Below are positions 24,206 through 36,153 of a stretch of DNA of 64,000 nucleotides, piece by piece. Position 1 is the stretch's first letter; each line of letters begins with the position of its first letter. The stretch spans positions 682,001 to 746,000 of the forward strand of contig JACATO010000334.1 of assembly GCA_018389105.1 (NCBI GenBank). Direction: 5' to 3'. Source of the stretch: Nautilus pompilius (Eukaryota; Mollusca; Cephalopoda; Nautilida; Nautilidae). Made by a program: the position numbers and the translations under genes. The notes below the pieces were generated by a model. The model saw only the letters and a program-made list of their open reading frames with translations, was not told the DNA's origin and did no database searches.

Positions 24206-25257
24206 CTCGGGAAACGCTTCCATCGTTCTCTCCGAGCAGGCACGCGGAAACATTTCCCTTCCGGCTTATACTGCAAGACTTCCTAGCGGGTGAAACGAAT
24301 GGGTGGTGGGGGAGCTCTTTTGTTTTCCAGATTTAATCGTTATTTCATTTAAGATTTCAGTGAAACCACAAAAAAACCCCAAAAGTGTGGTGTCGTGGTC
24401 TCTCTTTGAACCAGGAATTTGTTGGCGGTTTAAGACATGGCGACGTTAGTTCCAAAAAAAAACGAAGAAGACTCGAACGTTATCGACAATTTTCTGAACG
24501 AAACGGAGGCCGCCCGGATCACCAGCCTACCACCCACCCACAAACGAGGATAAAAACCGTCACCTCAGTGCAAGTGTCTGGTACATCGTCGAAAACGTAT
24601 TCACCAGAAAAGAGAATCAAATCGAACCTTCAGTTTACGCTGTTATTACATGGTGCATTTATGAACCCGTAGAACTCAACAATGACCACTCAACCAGGAA
24701 AACAGATGCCCCTCTGCTCAGGTCAAGTTTATATCAGATCTTTCGCGGTTTGTACCCCTAGTTTTGTCTCGGGTAGATGAAATATCCAAGACTAAAAGTC
24801 TGGCTTGATGATTTTTGTCTGGGGACATCTTTCAGACGAGAAAAATAATCTCTAGGTTGTGATTCTTGATCTTACTATTGGTTTTTTGGCTTTTAAATAT
24901 GGCGAAATGACATTTCAGCACGAGCAAGAATGTACACTTGTTAGGGGTAATTTCGCGAGGTCTCACTTCGGCAGCAGGGTAGATTCCCGTTGAACCCTTT
25001 ACGTCCCTGACAGTACGAAGCTAAAGATTTTTTTTTTTCATTACAAAATTTTTAAAAGGAAAATTTTTTCCATGGGCGACACACCGTCGGTTGATATATT
25101 CGAGGCAAGTTTTTGAAAGGTTCACGATGGCGATTTCTTTTAAGAAATGAGTTCATCCAATTTGAACTCAGTCATTCTCGGTTTCCCAATTAACATAAAG
25201 GAGACTTTCTGGACCTGTGGCGAGATCTTACATTGAAAATAACTATTAAAGTCATTT
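24206..25257. other. No gene seen
   Basis: Unique sequence with short frames only. Confidence 0.5.
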
Positions 25258-25714
25258 ATGAGTGAGAGAGAGATGATGTCAGTACACAGAGAGAGAGATG
25301 ATGTCACTACACACAGAGAGATGACGTCAGTACATAGAGAGATCATGTCACTACACACTGAGAGATGACGTCAGTACAGAGAGAGATGATGTCACTACAC
25401 ACAGATAGATTACGTCAGTAAAGAGAGAGATGATGTCACTACACACAGAGAGATGACCTCAGTACAGAGAGAGAGATGATGTCACTACACACAGATAGAT
25501 TACGTCAGTACAGAGAGAGAGATGATGTCACTACACACAGTGAGGTGGCGTCGGTACAGAGAGAGAGAGATGATGTCACTAGAGAGATGATGTCACTACA
25601 CACAGTGAGGTGGCGTCGGTACAGAGAGAGAGAGATGATGTCACTACACACAGAGATATGACGTCAGTACAGAGAGAGAGGTGATGTCAGTAGAGAGAGA
25701 GAGAGAGAGAGAGA
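25258..25714. repeat. TGACGTCA/TGATGTCA minisatellite array
   Basis: A dimeric version of the family: TGATGTCACTACACACAGA alternates with TGACGTCAGTACAGAGAGA, about 45 bases per dimer, ending in (GA)n. A GTGGCGTCGGTACAGAGA variant occurs twice (near 25543 and 25609) inside a local duplication. Confidence 0.95.
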
Positions 25715-26009
25715 CGAGTCTCAAACTTGGTTCTGTTTTATAAATTATCTTCATACGCTTTTAAACTTTTCGCTGTATTTATTCATAAAATGTTAAACAG
25801 AGTTTCGGATGCGTTTCCAAAAGAATCATTGCAAGATAAGTTTAAATTGTAGTTGTTTGCAGAAATTCTTGAAATACAGAACGATGTAGTCCCGTTTGTC
25901 ATCACACTACTTTACCGAGGAAAATTACATTAAAGTAACTACAAATTGTGTTTTTCTTTTAGATTTATTTTGTGTATTACACAACTTATGAATATAACTA
26001 ACAGATTGC

Positions 26010-26144
<135 letters not shown>

Positions 26145-27430
26145 GCTATAGCACGCGCTAGTTGGCTTAATGTCCACCGGAGACCTTATAGGAAATCCTC
26201 TAAATATAGTTAATAAATAATGGATCTCAAATCGCATATATAGCAGCATTTGAATAGCTTATAAATCATTGGTTATTAGTGAATTATAAAAATATATTGT
26301 ATTTTTTGCTGAATTTCTGAGCGATTCGTCATTTTGAATTATTACAATCTCACGGATTTGGCAAGGAATCTTACTTCTAGGCTTCGATCTTTTAATCGGC
26401 GTCAGTAAGCATTCCGACGTCTCCAGTAGAAGTCTGCTCACAGATACGCCATAGATTGATTGACTATAATTGATCTTTGGGAACAGATTAATGTTTATTT
26501 AAGTCCTGTTTCTGTAATATCTGGCAGTTCAGACGGCTAAACACAGATTTCTTAGGTGTCTCCGACCGTTTTCCCCAAATGTCTGCATTACAGCTCGGCA
26601 GGATCTGCTACCGGATATGACGTCAGTTACCACTTACTCTGCCCTAAAAATTCCAATTCCGGGGAGCGACGATAACTACTGACCTCTTGTCTAAAATATG
26701 CATACTTTCGTTTTTCTTTTTCTTTCTTTCTTGCGTTTGTTAAAACAAAATCAAAACGTGAACTTGATTGTTAAAATAAAAGGGGATTTTCCATAGAAAA
26801 CCTGTCAGTATTTAGTATTCAGATCTGCCCCTCATTTATACTATAAGCTACAGGATTTGAAGATAGCCAATGTATTTCAGAATTTATGGAGTGTCCCGAA
26901 GTGACCTGGTGACCTTGCTACCTAATGTTTGCCAAGTCCTGTTTCCAAATCTAGGACCTAGAGAGCTGAGTTTGTTGTGTCCTTGGCTGAAGATTAAATA
27001 ATGATTTAAATTAGTGGACTCCATTTATCGGTTGTAAAAAAAAAAAAAAAGAAGAGCGATAAATATAAATTTGAAAATGGAATTGAAAAAAAAAAGAAAA
27101 AGCAAAAACCAGTCTCTAATAATCTAACAGGATTAAGGATTAACATCAGCTGTAATAGACGATAGCTTTTAAATGTTTTTATTCGTCATATCTGCAGTCT
27201 TAAAGGAAATATTAAACATGCTAAGATAATTAGTATACAGTGCTTTAAATAAATGGAAAAAACGTACCTATGAGATATGTTTTCTAATTTTCTAATTATG
27301 CTAACAAGAAGCAATCAAGGATACCGATACTCACTCCCTCGTTATTCCTTTATGGTACATTGAAGGTGGAAAATAGAATACTTTTAATTTTATTGTTGGA
27401 GTGAATGTGGACATAACCTCTTTTGAGTTA
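26145..27430. other. No gene seen
   Basis: AT-rich unique sequence. Confidence 0.5.
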
Positions 27431-27760
27431 TTACAAGTCACTATCGTCTTTCTTATCCTTAAGGTATTTTGTATTTAGTGTCCTAGTGACTTCTATATGC
27501 GCGCATCTGTTGTCATCTCCTTGTAGTAGATCACATAAGGAAGAAGAAGATTGTAAAGCAGAAGTTTCGTCAGCAAAAGGATACAAAACTTTGAAGTGAT
27601 CGCAGAAAAATAGTGTAAATCTGCATCTTCCCAAAACGAACAAAAAAAATGCTTCTGATAACCATTCAAACTTGTGGAAACGTTAGCCTCCGTCGTCCAA
27701 ACCCGCAACATAAGAAGACTTGGAAGTCTGCAGACAATTGCAGGGCTTGGCGGCACTTCT
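27431..27760 (-). pseudogene. Possible hAT-type transposase C-terminal fragment
   Basis: Two overlapping minus-strand frames contain DHFKVLYPFADETSAL and RTLNTKYLKDKKDDSDL. Their spacing loosely recalls the late region of hAT transposases (a LxPFxEAT-type word followed by a basic/acidic segment). The match is weak, no C-terminal dimerisation motif is visible, and other origins are possible. Confidence 0.2.
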
Positions 27761-28078
27761 TCTCCTTAAGTTGTTCTGGCCGTTATTATTAGACAGCGCA
27801 GGGGAAGGTATTCGTCAGCGGGTAGGTTTTGGTTTAAGGGTTTCTTTTGATAACGACGGTGCATAGTAATAATCAAAGATTGGAAGCATATACACATGTA
27901 AAAAGTAATTAATTTTTTTTATAATCTTTGGCCCGGAGCAGGCTTTATTGTGGCAGCTGCCTCACTAATGATGCATGTGTGTGTCACATTATAGGTTAAA
28001 GTTTCGCTAAATCAAACGGTATCGAGAAAACTTGGCAGCTCGACTATATATATATTGGCGACTGATCCGTGGGTTTCT

Positions 28079-28127
28079 CTGTGTGTGTGTGTGTGTGTAC
28101 TGACGTCATATCTCTCTCTCTCTCTTT
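28079..28127. repeat. Minimal (GT)n-TACTGACGTCA-(CT)n junction
   Basis: A GT run is followed directly by TACTGACGTCATATC and a CT run. It is a single unit of the TGACGTCA family with both flanking microsatellites. Confidence 0.9.
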
Positions 28128-28820
28128 CTGTATGGATGCGGATTGAAGTCCTGAGATATTTAAAATCAGTACCTAATTTCCAGCTGACGGTTTTCCCTGT
28201 TTACGTGGGTACCTTGATAGCGCTGCTTCCATTCGGTAACTCGATCGCGATCGATGGCTGAGTGATTATTAACTCCAGCCGTTCATCTAATCCGATTATT
28301 ACATAGACCGTCATAACCGGACGGCATTCGTTCTAGCGACATTCTCGTCTCTACGGTCGGCGATCGATGCTCGGCTGACTTCGGTGCCGACTGAAACAAT
28401 CGTTCGAACAAATCGGCGATCGCGCGCGGATCTGTTTTTTTTTTTGAAAGTTTGGCAGCTAATCGAAAATTATGACCCTAAAATTCATTTCGTAATTTGA
28501 AGAAGACCGCAAGCAGCGATTACCTCAGCTAATCCATAGCGTAAAACTGATAGTGGCGGACGAGTGAAAACTTCTTTCATCTCTATCTCATTTTAAATCC
28601 GGAAGACGGAGCTGCTGTCTGACTGCGAAATTTAGAAGAACTAAATAAACGACGTTAACCCTCTGGTTACGACAGAATTCGAATGAAGGAGTAACAACTC
28701 TTGATCCTTTTCTTTCTTCTTCGATCACTCCTTTCATAAGAGTGGGATGCATTGCACCGTCGTTACGCGCTCTCTGGCCCAGTGCATCAGTCTTCAGCAG
28801 TGGTTTATTCTTCTGACTTT
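28128..28820. other. No gene seen
   Basis: Unique sequence; no supported feature. Confidence 0.5.
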
Positions 28821-28821
28821 T

Positions 28822-29046
28822 CCTTGTCATAGGAGAGTTGCCTCTTTCATGGCTATAGAGCGTCCTTCGCCCTTAGTACCTCTGTCTGAGTGCCTACACA
28901 GGCCACTCCCCAGTAGCAACTGGAGCAATGCCGGTAAAGTACCTCGCTCAATGGTCACAACAATGTGCCAGCAGCGGGAATTGAACCCAGGACCCTTAGG
29001 TCCTGAAGCCAACACACTCACCACTGAGCCACATTGCCTGGCTACA
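28822..29046 (-). mobile_element. tRNA-derived SINE (family 2)
   Basis: On the minus strand the head reads TGTGGCTCAGTGGTGAGTG, with a near-consensus A box (TGGCTCAGTGG, 29021-29031). About 34 bases later comes the B box GGTTCAATTCC (28977-28987). The tRNA-unrelated body contains GAGCGAGGTACTTTACC and GCATTGCTCCAGTTGC, a layout typical of tRNA-SINEs in many animals. It ends near 28822. This is the clearest SINE in the window and differs in body from the 12.3/23.2-kb family. Confidence 0.8.
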
Positions 29047-29141
29047 ATGCTGTGATCATGAAGTGGGAATGATTTTATACCAATGTTCTAAACTTTGAGG
29101 ACATTTCTTTGATTATTCTATTGGCCACTAACATAACAAAG

Positions 29142-29143
29142 AT

Positions 29144-29221
<78 letters not shown>
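29142..29221. repeat. (CT)n microsatellite
   Basis: Almost pure CT run of 80 bases. Confidence 0.97.
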
Positions 29222-29224
<3 letters not shown>

Positions 29225-30381
29225 ATTTTTGTATACTTTAAAAAATACCAAATTTTTCTTATACAAAAAAGGTGAGAGATCCAAAAATATATATTCAAGA
29301 TTATCAATCGTTTGAACTTAAGGAGATAATTGTTTAATTATTTCAGATGATACCAAATAAAATAATTTTAGTAAACTGAAACTGTATATATATATATATA
29401 TAGTTCAAATCAAAATACCAGCTGTTAATCACTAAGCAATTTATAGAAACGCAAATGTCTGCAAAATTCTAACATATTACTATTAATAATTATCATCGCT
29501 AAAATTACTCATTAGAAATTATGAATATGTAAAGATAATTACTTAAATTTTCAGTTATCAATACTCTGGAGAGCTTTACTCCGTTATCGAACACATTTTT
29601 AGTGACAGTGGTCAAGGAGTTCCTGCAGAAGTCGTAAGAAAGCCATGTAGCTGCCATCTTGCAAACCTATGAAGACTTTTTTTGTCTTCGTTACAGGAGA
29701 GTTATAACATGGCCGTAGATGGTTTACAATCGCTGACAGCTGGAATGTCAGATAGTGAAACCCGTCGTTGTTTTTTTTTTTTTTCAGTAATTCAATGGAA
29801 ACCATCGAACTCCTTTTCTTTTAAAATTTAACCAGTTGTAGTATTCACCTGGCGGCCAGTCTTTATATTATACCGGACCGGTCAGCCGAAGTGCCTCGTC
29901 CTTCCATTCGTGCTCTTCGATTTTGACGTTGGCTTGTACCGCTGCTGCCGTCGTCGCTGGATCCTGTGGCACTTGGGTCTTCGCTTTCCATGACGCGACT
30001 GCAAGTACCACTGCTTTCAGATCTTCCTCCAGCACTGCTACAGGGGACTTCGCACGTCCGTTTCGGCTTGCGCATTTTGGGCTCGGGCACAACGGCTCGG
30101 AGTGTCGCAGGGCGGAAACAGTGGATCCAGTTTGTCTATTCCAAAGCATCTGGTGCCACCATAGAGCTCTTCCGGCCGTCATGGAGGTGGTGGCAGTAGC
30201 GGTATTCAGCTGCAGGGTTATTAAGGCTTTTCCTCTCGTCCTGGTTTTTCGCAGGAGTTGTGGTATTCCGTTTCTTTGCCCATCCCCCGTTTACTGACCG
30301 CGACACGTATACACATTAGATACATACAAGCACATTATCCACCTGTACTTACACGGGTCCATACAGATATACGCTGACTGG
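29222..30381. other. No gene supported; overlapping frames at 29.86-30.30 kb
   Basis: A (TA)n run lies at about 29386-29402. At 29863-30297 both strands are open (124 codons on +, 104 on -) in a GC-rich patch; neither product has a domain I recognise. The patch is adjacent to a Tc1-like remnant and might be part of a composite element. Confidence 0.35.
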
Positions 30382-30570
30382 TCACCTGATATCGGCTCGA
30401 GTAATCTTTTGTCCGAACAGCAGCCATGACACGATGCGGCAGGCAGAATGACGCAGGCAGCGGGAATAGATGTCGATTGCGTCCCTCAAGTTCATCCCGT
30501 AGACCCTCGAAAAGGATTGGGACCCGGGGATTGTGCAGGCCGTGAGAGACGCCTGAACTCCGTCGTGCTC
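30382..30570 (-). mobile_element. Tc1-like transposase remnant
   Basis: On the minus strand a frame near 30548-30500 reads SRPAQSPGPNPFRGSTG, matching the Tc1 WPAQSPDLNPIENLW block. The neighbouring frame continues MNLRDAIDIYSRCLRHSA at the place where Tc1 proteins have WDELERRIR. The catalytic Asp of this block is replaced. Only this C-terminal portion is recognisable, and the frame changes between the two parts. The family differs from the 5.6-kb element. Confidence 0.5.
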
Positions 30571-31675
30571 CTCAGACCGAGAACGCACGGTGAAAGGGGA
30601 CCAGCTGTCCCCCGTCAGGGCGCACACGAAGTATTGCTGGATGCACTTAATCGTAAACGATGCTGAGGTCTTTATTCTATCTTCTAAAGGGGCCGTAGTT
30701 GGGGGGCACGCATAATACTGAAGAGGTCACCTGTCTCCACACGTGATCTTGCATCCAGATAAGGCCCAAGTCTAAAAAGGGCACATAGGTCCTAAGAAAG
30801 TGGTCAGCCGGTGTATATCACAGATCCACGCATATACGATAGTGTATAAATATATATACACTGTCGTCCGATAATTAAATAAATACCACATAATAGAGGC
30901 TAAACTGCCGTAAAACCACAAGAGACGGGTTGGTTAGTAAAGGAAAGAGATCGTTCGGAATAAAACCTGTTTAATATCCTATACACCTTTGCCTTAGTAT
31001 ATCCGACATGAGGTTCAATAGCTAATACTGATTAATTTCGGTGAAAAAAATAAATAAATGATAATGATATCTTAGGATTTGATGCAGAAAACAAAGAGTG
31101 TTTGCATAAAAGCTTTTTTTCCAGATTAGACTCATTGGTGATGAATTCTTGTGAAACAGTGATCACGTTTCTCATCCTTCTTTTCGATGCGTAAGCTGTC
31201 TTCAAATCCCTATTGTAGCATATTTGCAAACAAACGCATAAATTTCTCGAATAAACAATCATTAGATGCTTACTGTGTTTTTTCCGCCTGTTTCCTCCTC
31301 CATATGTTTTTAATGATATCGAACAACCAGGAAGGGAATTTCATCAAATTACCCATGTCTATCAACTGAAGATGAAGTGAGGTTCAGCAGTTAGTCGAGA
31401 AATTATAGGTTGGGTTCCCAGCTAACTAGAGCGTATAATCTTAACTGGCCCTCAATATATATAATGGTCAGCCACACTGCCAAAATTGCTACCAAGTAAT
31501 CGCCGTATCCAAGACAGGAGCTGACTGGCAGGGTTAGATCATTTACTATTGCTATAGCCACTGTTTGTTAGTTCCATGCTCGACTATCCCTGTTGTTGTT
31601 TCTGCCACATTTAGACAATAACACGTGAAAGGAAGTTGTAATTAACTATTAGATTGATAAAGTAGGATTTAAAAT
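30571..31675. other. No gene seen
   Basis: AT-rich unique sequence with short frames only. Confidence 0.5.
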
Positions 31676-31692
31676 TATTATTATTATTATTA

Positions 31693-31746
<54 letters not shown>
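31676..31746. repeat. (TTA)n microsatellite
   Basis: Near-pure ATT repeat. Confidence 0.97.
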
Positions 31747-31915
31747 CTTTATTTGCTTTTTTTAAAAAAACAATAATGGAAATTGCTGGAAGAGCAAGCG
31801 AGATGCTGTTCAGTGTAGTTTGACTGATAATCGTAAAAATACTTATACTGATGGAGTTACATTGAGATCCTTCTGCCGTCTCGGTTATTTGTTTTAGCTT
31901 AAAATTTATCCTTTA

Positions 31916-32541
31916 ATGTCGGATACGGTTCTTAACCTGGATATCAATAGTGCACATGTTATGTTCTCATGTCGGATACGGTTCTTAACCTGGATATCAA
32001 TAGTGCACATGCTTTGTTCTCATGTCGGATACGGTTCTTAACCCTGGATATCAATAGTGCACATGTTATGTTCTCATGTCGGATACGGTTCTTAACCTGG
32101 ATATCAATAGTGCACATGCTTTGTTCTAATGTCGGATACGGTTCTTAACCCTGGATATCAATAGTGCACATGTTATGTTCTCATGTCGGATACGGTTCTT
32201 AACCTTGGATATCAATAGTGCACATGTTATGTTCTCATGTCGGATACGGTTCTTAACCCTGGATATCAATAGTGCGCATGTTATGTTCTCATGTCGGATA
32301 CGGTTCTTAACCCTGGATATCAATAGTGCACATGTTATGTTCTCATGTCGGATACGGTTCTTAACCCTGGATATTAATAGTGCACATGTTATGTTCTCAT
32401 GTCGGATACGGTTCTTAACCCTGGATATCAATAGTGCGCATGTTATGTTCTCATGTCGGATACGGTTCTTAACCCTGGATATCAATAGTGCGCATGTTAT
32501 GTTCTCATGTCGGATACGGTTTTTAATCTGGATATCAGCGT
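31916..32541. repeat. 54-bp minisatellite, about 12 copies
   Basis: Units begin ATGTCGGATACGGTTCTTAA and contain GGATATCAATAGTGCACATG. Starts are at 31916, 31969, 32022, 32076, 32129, 32183, 32237, 32291, 32345, 32399, 32453 and 32507 (last partial). Length is 53 or 54 according to AACCTGG or AACCCTGG. The first five units alternate GTTATG and GCTTTG variants (a dimer); later ones are nearly uniform. Since 54 is a multiple of three, frames stay open on both strands; I do not regard them as genes. Confidence 0.97.
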
Positions 32542-33639
32542 CGTGCGGAAAACACCGATCCTAAGCGAGTTATATTTGAAAGAGGCATTATGTCCTTATT
32601 AAAGATATGTATAATAAGTATTGAGAGTATAGTTTATGTTTCCTACATTATTACCAGCCATTCAATGAATAAGCAGACGACTGGCATGCACATGTAATAT
32701 TTATTACATAGATATGTAACATCGCTTAATATTTTTCTTACAATATTACCTTTAATTTTGTAAATGGAATTATGCATAATAAATTATTTGCTAGTCGCAT
32801 ACTAAAGTTTATAAGGTGCTTTTAAAACACAGCTGTGTATATTTACACTTATACAGGTTACGAAGACAGTCAGATATGTGTATTATACATAGACCCAACT
32901 TCCTCAATTAAAGGTGTAGTTCTACATTTGCTTGCACGCGCGTTGTGTCTGCTTGCTGAAATATTTTAGCTGTTTTCCTTTAAGTTCTGTATTATAGTTA
33001 TTCGCTCATTCTTACTCTCTCTCTTCTGTTTATTTTAGGTTCGCCGACGTATCGTGCACCCTCACTGCCAGCATCACCGAGTGTAGCAGAGGATTGTCCA
33101 TCCTCAGGAAATACAATGTAAACCGAGCAAGATGACCTGGCGCTGGATGTCTTCCAAAAGGTCTACCCCGACTGATGCGGCGAGATGACGCATCACTCTC
33201 CCATTATTTTTGTTTGTTTGTTTATGGCGGTTTCTTAGAAATTAAAACCGCGACCAATTCCAGAAAGACCGCTCTCCTTGTACTTTCCTCAAACTATGTG
33301 TGATGCACCACTAATCTGCGCATCCTAATCAAGAGAATTCCTCAAGTTTCCTGAGGCCCCGTTGGACTAACTACGGTAAGAATGAGCCTTAAGGCTACAA
33401 GATATGTGCTCCATCAAACGTAGTTTTTCATTGCAGAGAACACAAAGAAGAGTCTCTTCTTCAAGCGCTACTTCCAGAGACAGCGGGCTGCACCTGTTTG
33501 CCTACTGCCCATCCCATCCATGCATGGAGAAGGTGTTTCGCTTTCTTTATCTAATGGAAAACAGGAAAGAGCAGAAATCCTTGTAAGCAAGCCTTAGACC
33601 AAATGGGAAGATGCCTCCAGGATCTTCATACGTACGCTA
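32542..33639. other. No gene supported
   Basis: A plus frame at 33404-33586 has no recognisable domain; it could belong to the N-terminal side of the hAT remnant that follows. Confidence 0.4.
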
Positions 33640-34510
33640 CAAATGAGTACCACGTCATGTCAGAAGCACAAACCAATGCGGTTTATTTCAACAGTAAACC
33701 GGCCAGGGGTTCACTGAGAGTTTCCTAACTTCGTCGGAGGAAGAGATGGGAAAATAACGAAATGAGTTATCGGGGCTTTGGTATTTGTGGCATGTGAGGT
33801 CTTTCACTAAGAGGTCGCGTGATGATCACCTGTGCCGTGACCTTGAGAACGAGGACGTTTCGACTTATCTTTGAACCAAGTGATATTGCACTGGGAGAAA
33901 ACTTGAAAAGGCTGCAAGGAATTGTGCTTATTTTTCTAAGTCAGCACAAAATGAACTTCTAGAATGCATCAGAGTGGGGGGCTCATATAGTTCCTCGTAC
34001 TGCAGGAAATTGGCTTCTCTACTCCATAAGTGCAGGTGTATCAGCTCAAAGGAAGTCCGGGTTTTGTTTGCGGTGTGAGAATATTACTGAAAAAAGCAGT
34101 CGCAGGCACCGCGGTGTTTACTCTAAAGGATGTTGGACCCATTCCAAAGGATCACAGGTTTCAAAACTATGATGATGCTAGCAATACGGCCGGCCTCTGC
34201 CAGAGTCTACCAGCCAGATTCGGTGCTTTAGAGAAACACGAAGCAACACTGTGCGAACCATGAACTAAACTTGGTTTTCTGCAATCCTGTGCACGGTGGG
34301 AAACCTGCAGATCCTAGGCAGCTTGTTGTAGTATCTCAGTCAAATACGCGCCTTGGAGCAACATCATGGAAGAGTAGAATGGACAGAACTCCAACCAGGC
34401 TAATTCCAAAAGAAGCTCACAACACTGTCAGACAAGGTGGGTAGCCGATATTCTTCACCCTAGACGACCTGATCAACGCGTATAAGACAAATCCAAGAGG
34501 CTGTGTAAGA
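33640..34510 (+). pseudogene. hAT-type (DUF4371) transposase remnant
   Basis: Blocks typical of the DUF4371 group of hAT transposases (the kind often annotated as ZMYM-like or zinc-finger MYM proteins) occur in order on the plus strand but in shifting frames. Near 33910-33975 CAYFSKSAQNELLECI matches the YxSKxxQNELI block. At 34162-34190 QNYDDASNTAG matches QGYDGASxMSG. At 34247-34294 HCANHELNLVFCNPVH matches the CxAHxLNLV hallmark. Near 34407-34460 LTTLSDKVGSRYSS matches LxxLSDTRWSxRY, with the TRW core lost. Frameshifts and stops between blocks show an inactive relic. The N-terminal zinc finger and the C-terminal dimerisation region were not found. Confidence 0.65.
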
Positions 34511-35354
34511 TCATAGCTTCAAGTAAATTACTTGCGAGACCGAAAAATACTCCCCCTTTTTTTGGATTCACCAAAAAACTTAATAAAATATCACAGCGCC
34601 AAATTATTGATATTTGAGGTCAGGGCATAAGTAGAGTTGTGAAAAGGGTGTTTCAAACTATTAGGTGACGAGATATTATATATTGTTTATCAAGAAATGA
34701 AGACCAGAGTCTCCCTTTAAGGAGATCAGGAATCCAAGGACTTTCGGCCGCCATATATTGAGGAGCATTGTGGAACGCAAATCAGCTGAGACTTACTATT
34801 GGTGGTCAGTATTTTTTCTAACTATGTTTACACAAGAAAATGGACAGCAAACCATAGATTTCCATTACAGAGACCGTCCATCACCATCAGTAGCTAGGCA
34901 AGTTGTGGAGAAATGCGACTACCAAGCCAGCAACAATCTGGAACCCGGTACAACATGAGTCAGTATCTCCTGGTCGAGTCACAAACACAAGTCACGATGC
35001 TTCGGGTTATGTTGCTAGCTCTAGTTAGTGGTTCCAGTGTGGAAAGGGAATCTGAAGTTAACGAAGACAGCTGGACTAAGTCGAATGACGGAAAACAGAC
35101 CTAATTCACTTTTAATTTTGTTTGTCTATGGAGATATTATAGAAATGAACTTAGATTTGATTACTGATACATTCGCCTTAAGATAATCAAGACTTATGCA
35201 ACTACAAAAGTCCAATCAACCTCCTATTTATTTTTGAAGAATGGCAAGTAAGTAAGTAATGAAAACCATACACAAAATACTTTTATGCATCCCGCCACTG
35301 CTGTGAAAGTTTCCTTTTCTCCCCGCTAGGGGGAAGCACACTACAGCAGTTCAA
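34511..35354. other. No gene supported
   Basis: Frames at 34758-35104 have no recognisable domain; they may be eroded hAT 3' sequence. Confidence 0.4.
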
Positions 35355-35630
35355 ATGGCGGTCAGCATTGATAAGCGTGTGAAGCAGAGCGAAGTAGATG
35401 AGTTTCTCACACCTGAAGGAGATTTCGCCGATTGAGATTTACCGTCGCACGATAAGTGTGTACAGATGTACTGCGAAATGATGGATAAGTCCTACGAAAA
35501 GTGAAGAACCTGGAGGCAGCGGGAGGCCAGCAGCAGCAGCTGTTGGCGAAGATAACTATTGGAACGCTGATGGATGGGTCCTCAAAAAAGAGAGAGAGGT
35601 CGATGCGTCTCTTAGTGAGAGATGAGCGAT
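35355..35630 (+). pseudogene. Mariner-like transposase, N-terminal remnant
   Basis: An ATG at 35355 opens MAVSIDKRVKQSEVDEFLTP, the N-terminal helix-turn-helix region of a mariner-like transposase family in which the word MAVSIDKRVKQ and a following EFLTAEG are typical. A stop follows after GDFAD. Related sequence continues in another frame (VRKVKNLEAAGGQQQQ) before similarity is lost. No catalytic D,D34D region is visible. This is a different mariner lineage from the 37.8-kb copy. Confidence 0.5.
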
Positions 35631-35727
35631 GGTTTCGGCATCGGTTGTTATCACTGATAACTTTGGTTACATTTTAAGTGTCAAGTTCGGTTGTTTCCAC
35701 GAAGCTCTCGGGACCCTCGGGCTTCTC

Positions 35728-36153
35728 TCTCTCTGTGTAGTGACGTCATCTCACTCTGACGTCATATCTCTCCGACGTCATCTCTCTCTGTAGTGACGTC
35801 ATATCTCTCTTCCCCGTGTATTGATATCATCTCTCTCTGACGTCATCTCTGTCTGACGTCATATCTCTCCTTCTATCTCTTCGTGTATTGACATCATCTC
35901 TCTCCGACGTCATATCTCTCTGACGTCATCTCTCTCCTTCTATCTCTTCGTGTATTGACATCATCTCTCTCTGACGTCATCTCTCTCTGACGTCATCTCT
36001 CTCTGACGTCATCTCTCTCTGTAGTGACGTCATATCTCTCTCTCCGTGTATTGACGTCATATCTCTCTCCGTGTATTGACACCACCTCTCTCTGACGTCA
36101 TCTCACTCCTTGTATTGACGTCATCTCCCTCTCTCTAACGTAATCTCTCTCTT
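35728..36153. repeat. TGACGTCA minisatellite array (reverse orientation)
   Basis: CT-strand version of the family: TGACGTCATCTCTCTCTG and GTATTGACGTCATATC units, including TTGATATCATC and TTGACATCATC variants. I count about 13 exact TGACGTCA octamers. It begins with a short GTGTAG after a CT run. Confidence 0.95.

Noticed and set aside
31916..32564. CRISPR-like array or repeat protein gene
   Set aside because: The repeats are directly tandem without spacers, and both strands are open only because 54 is divisible by three.
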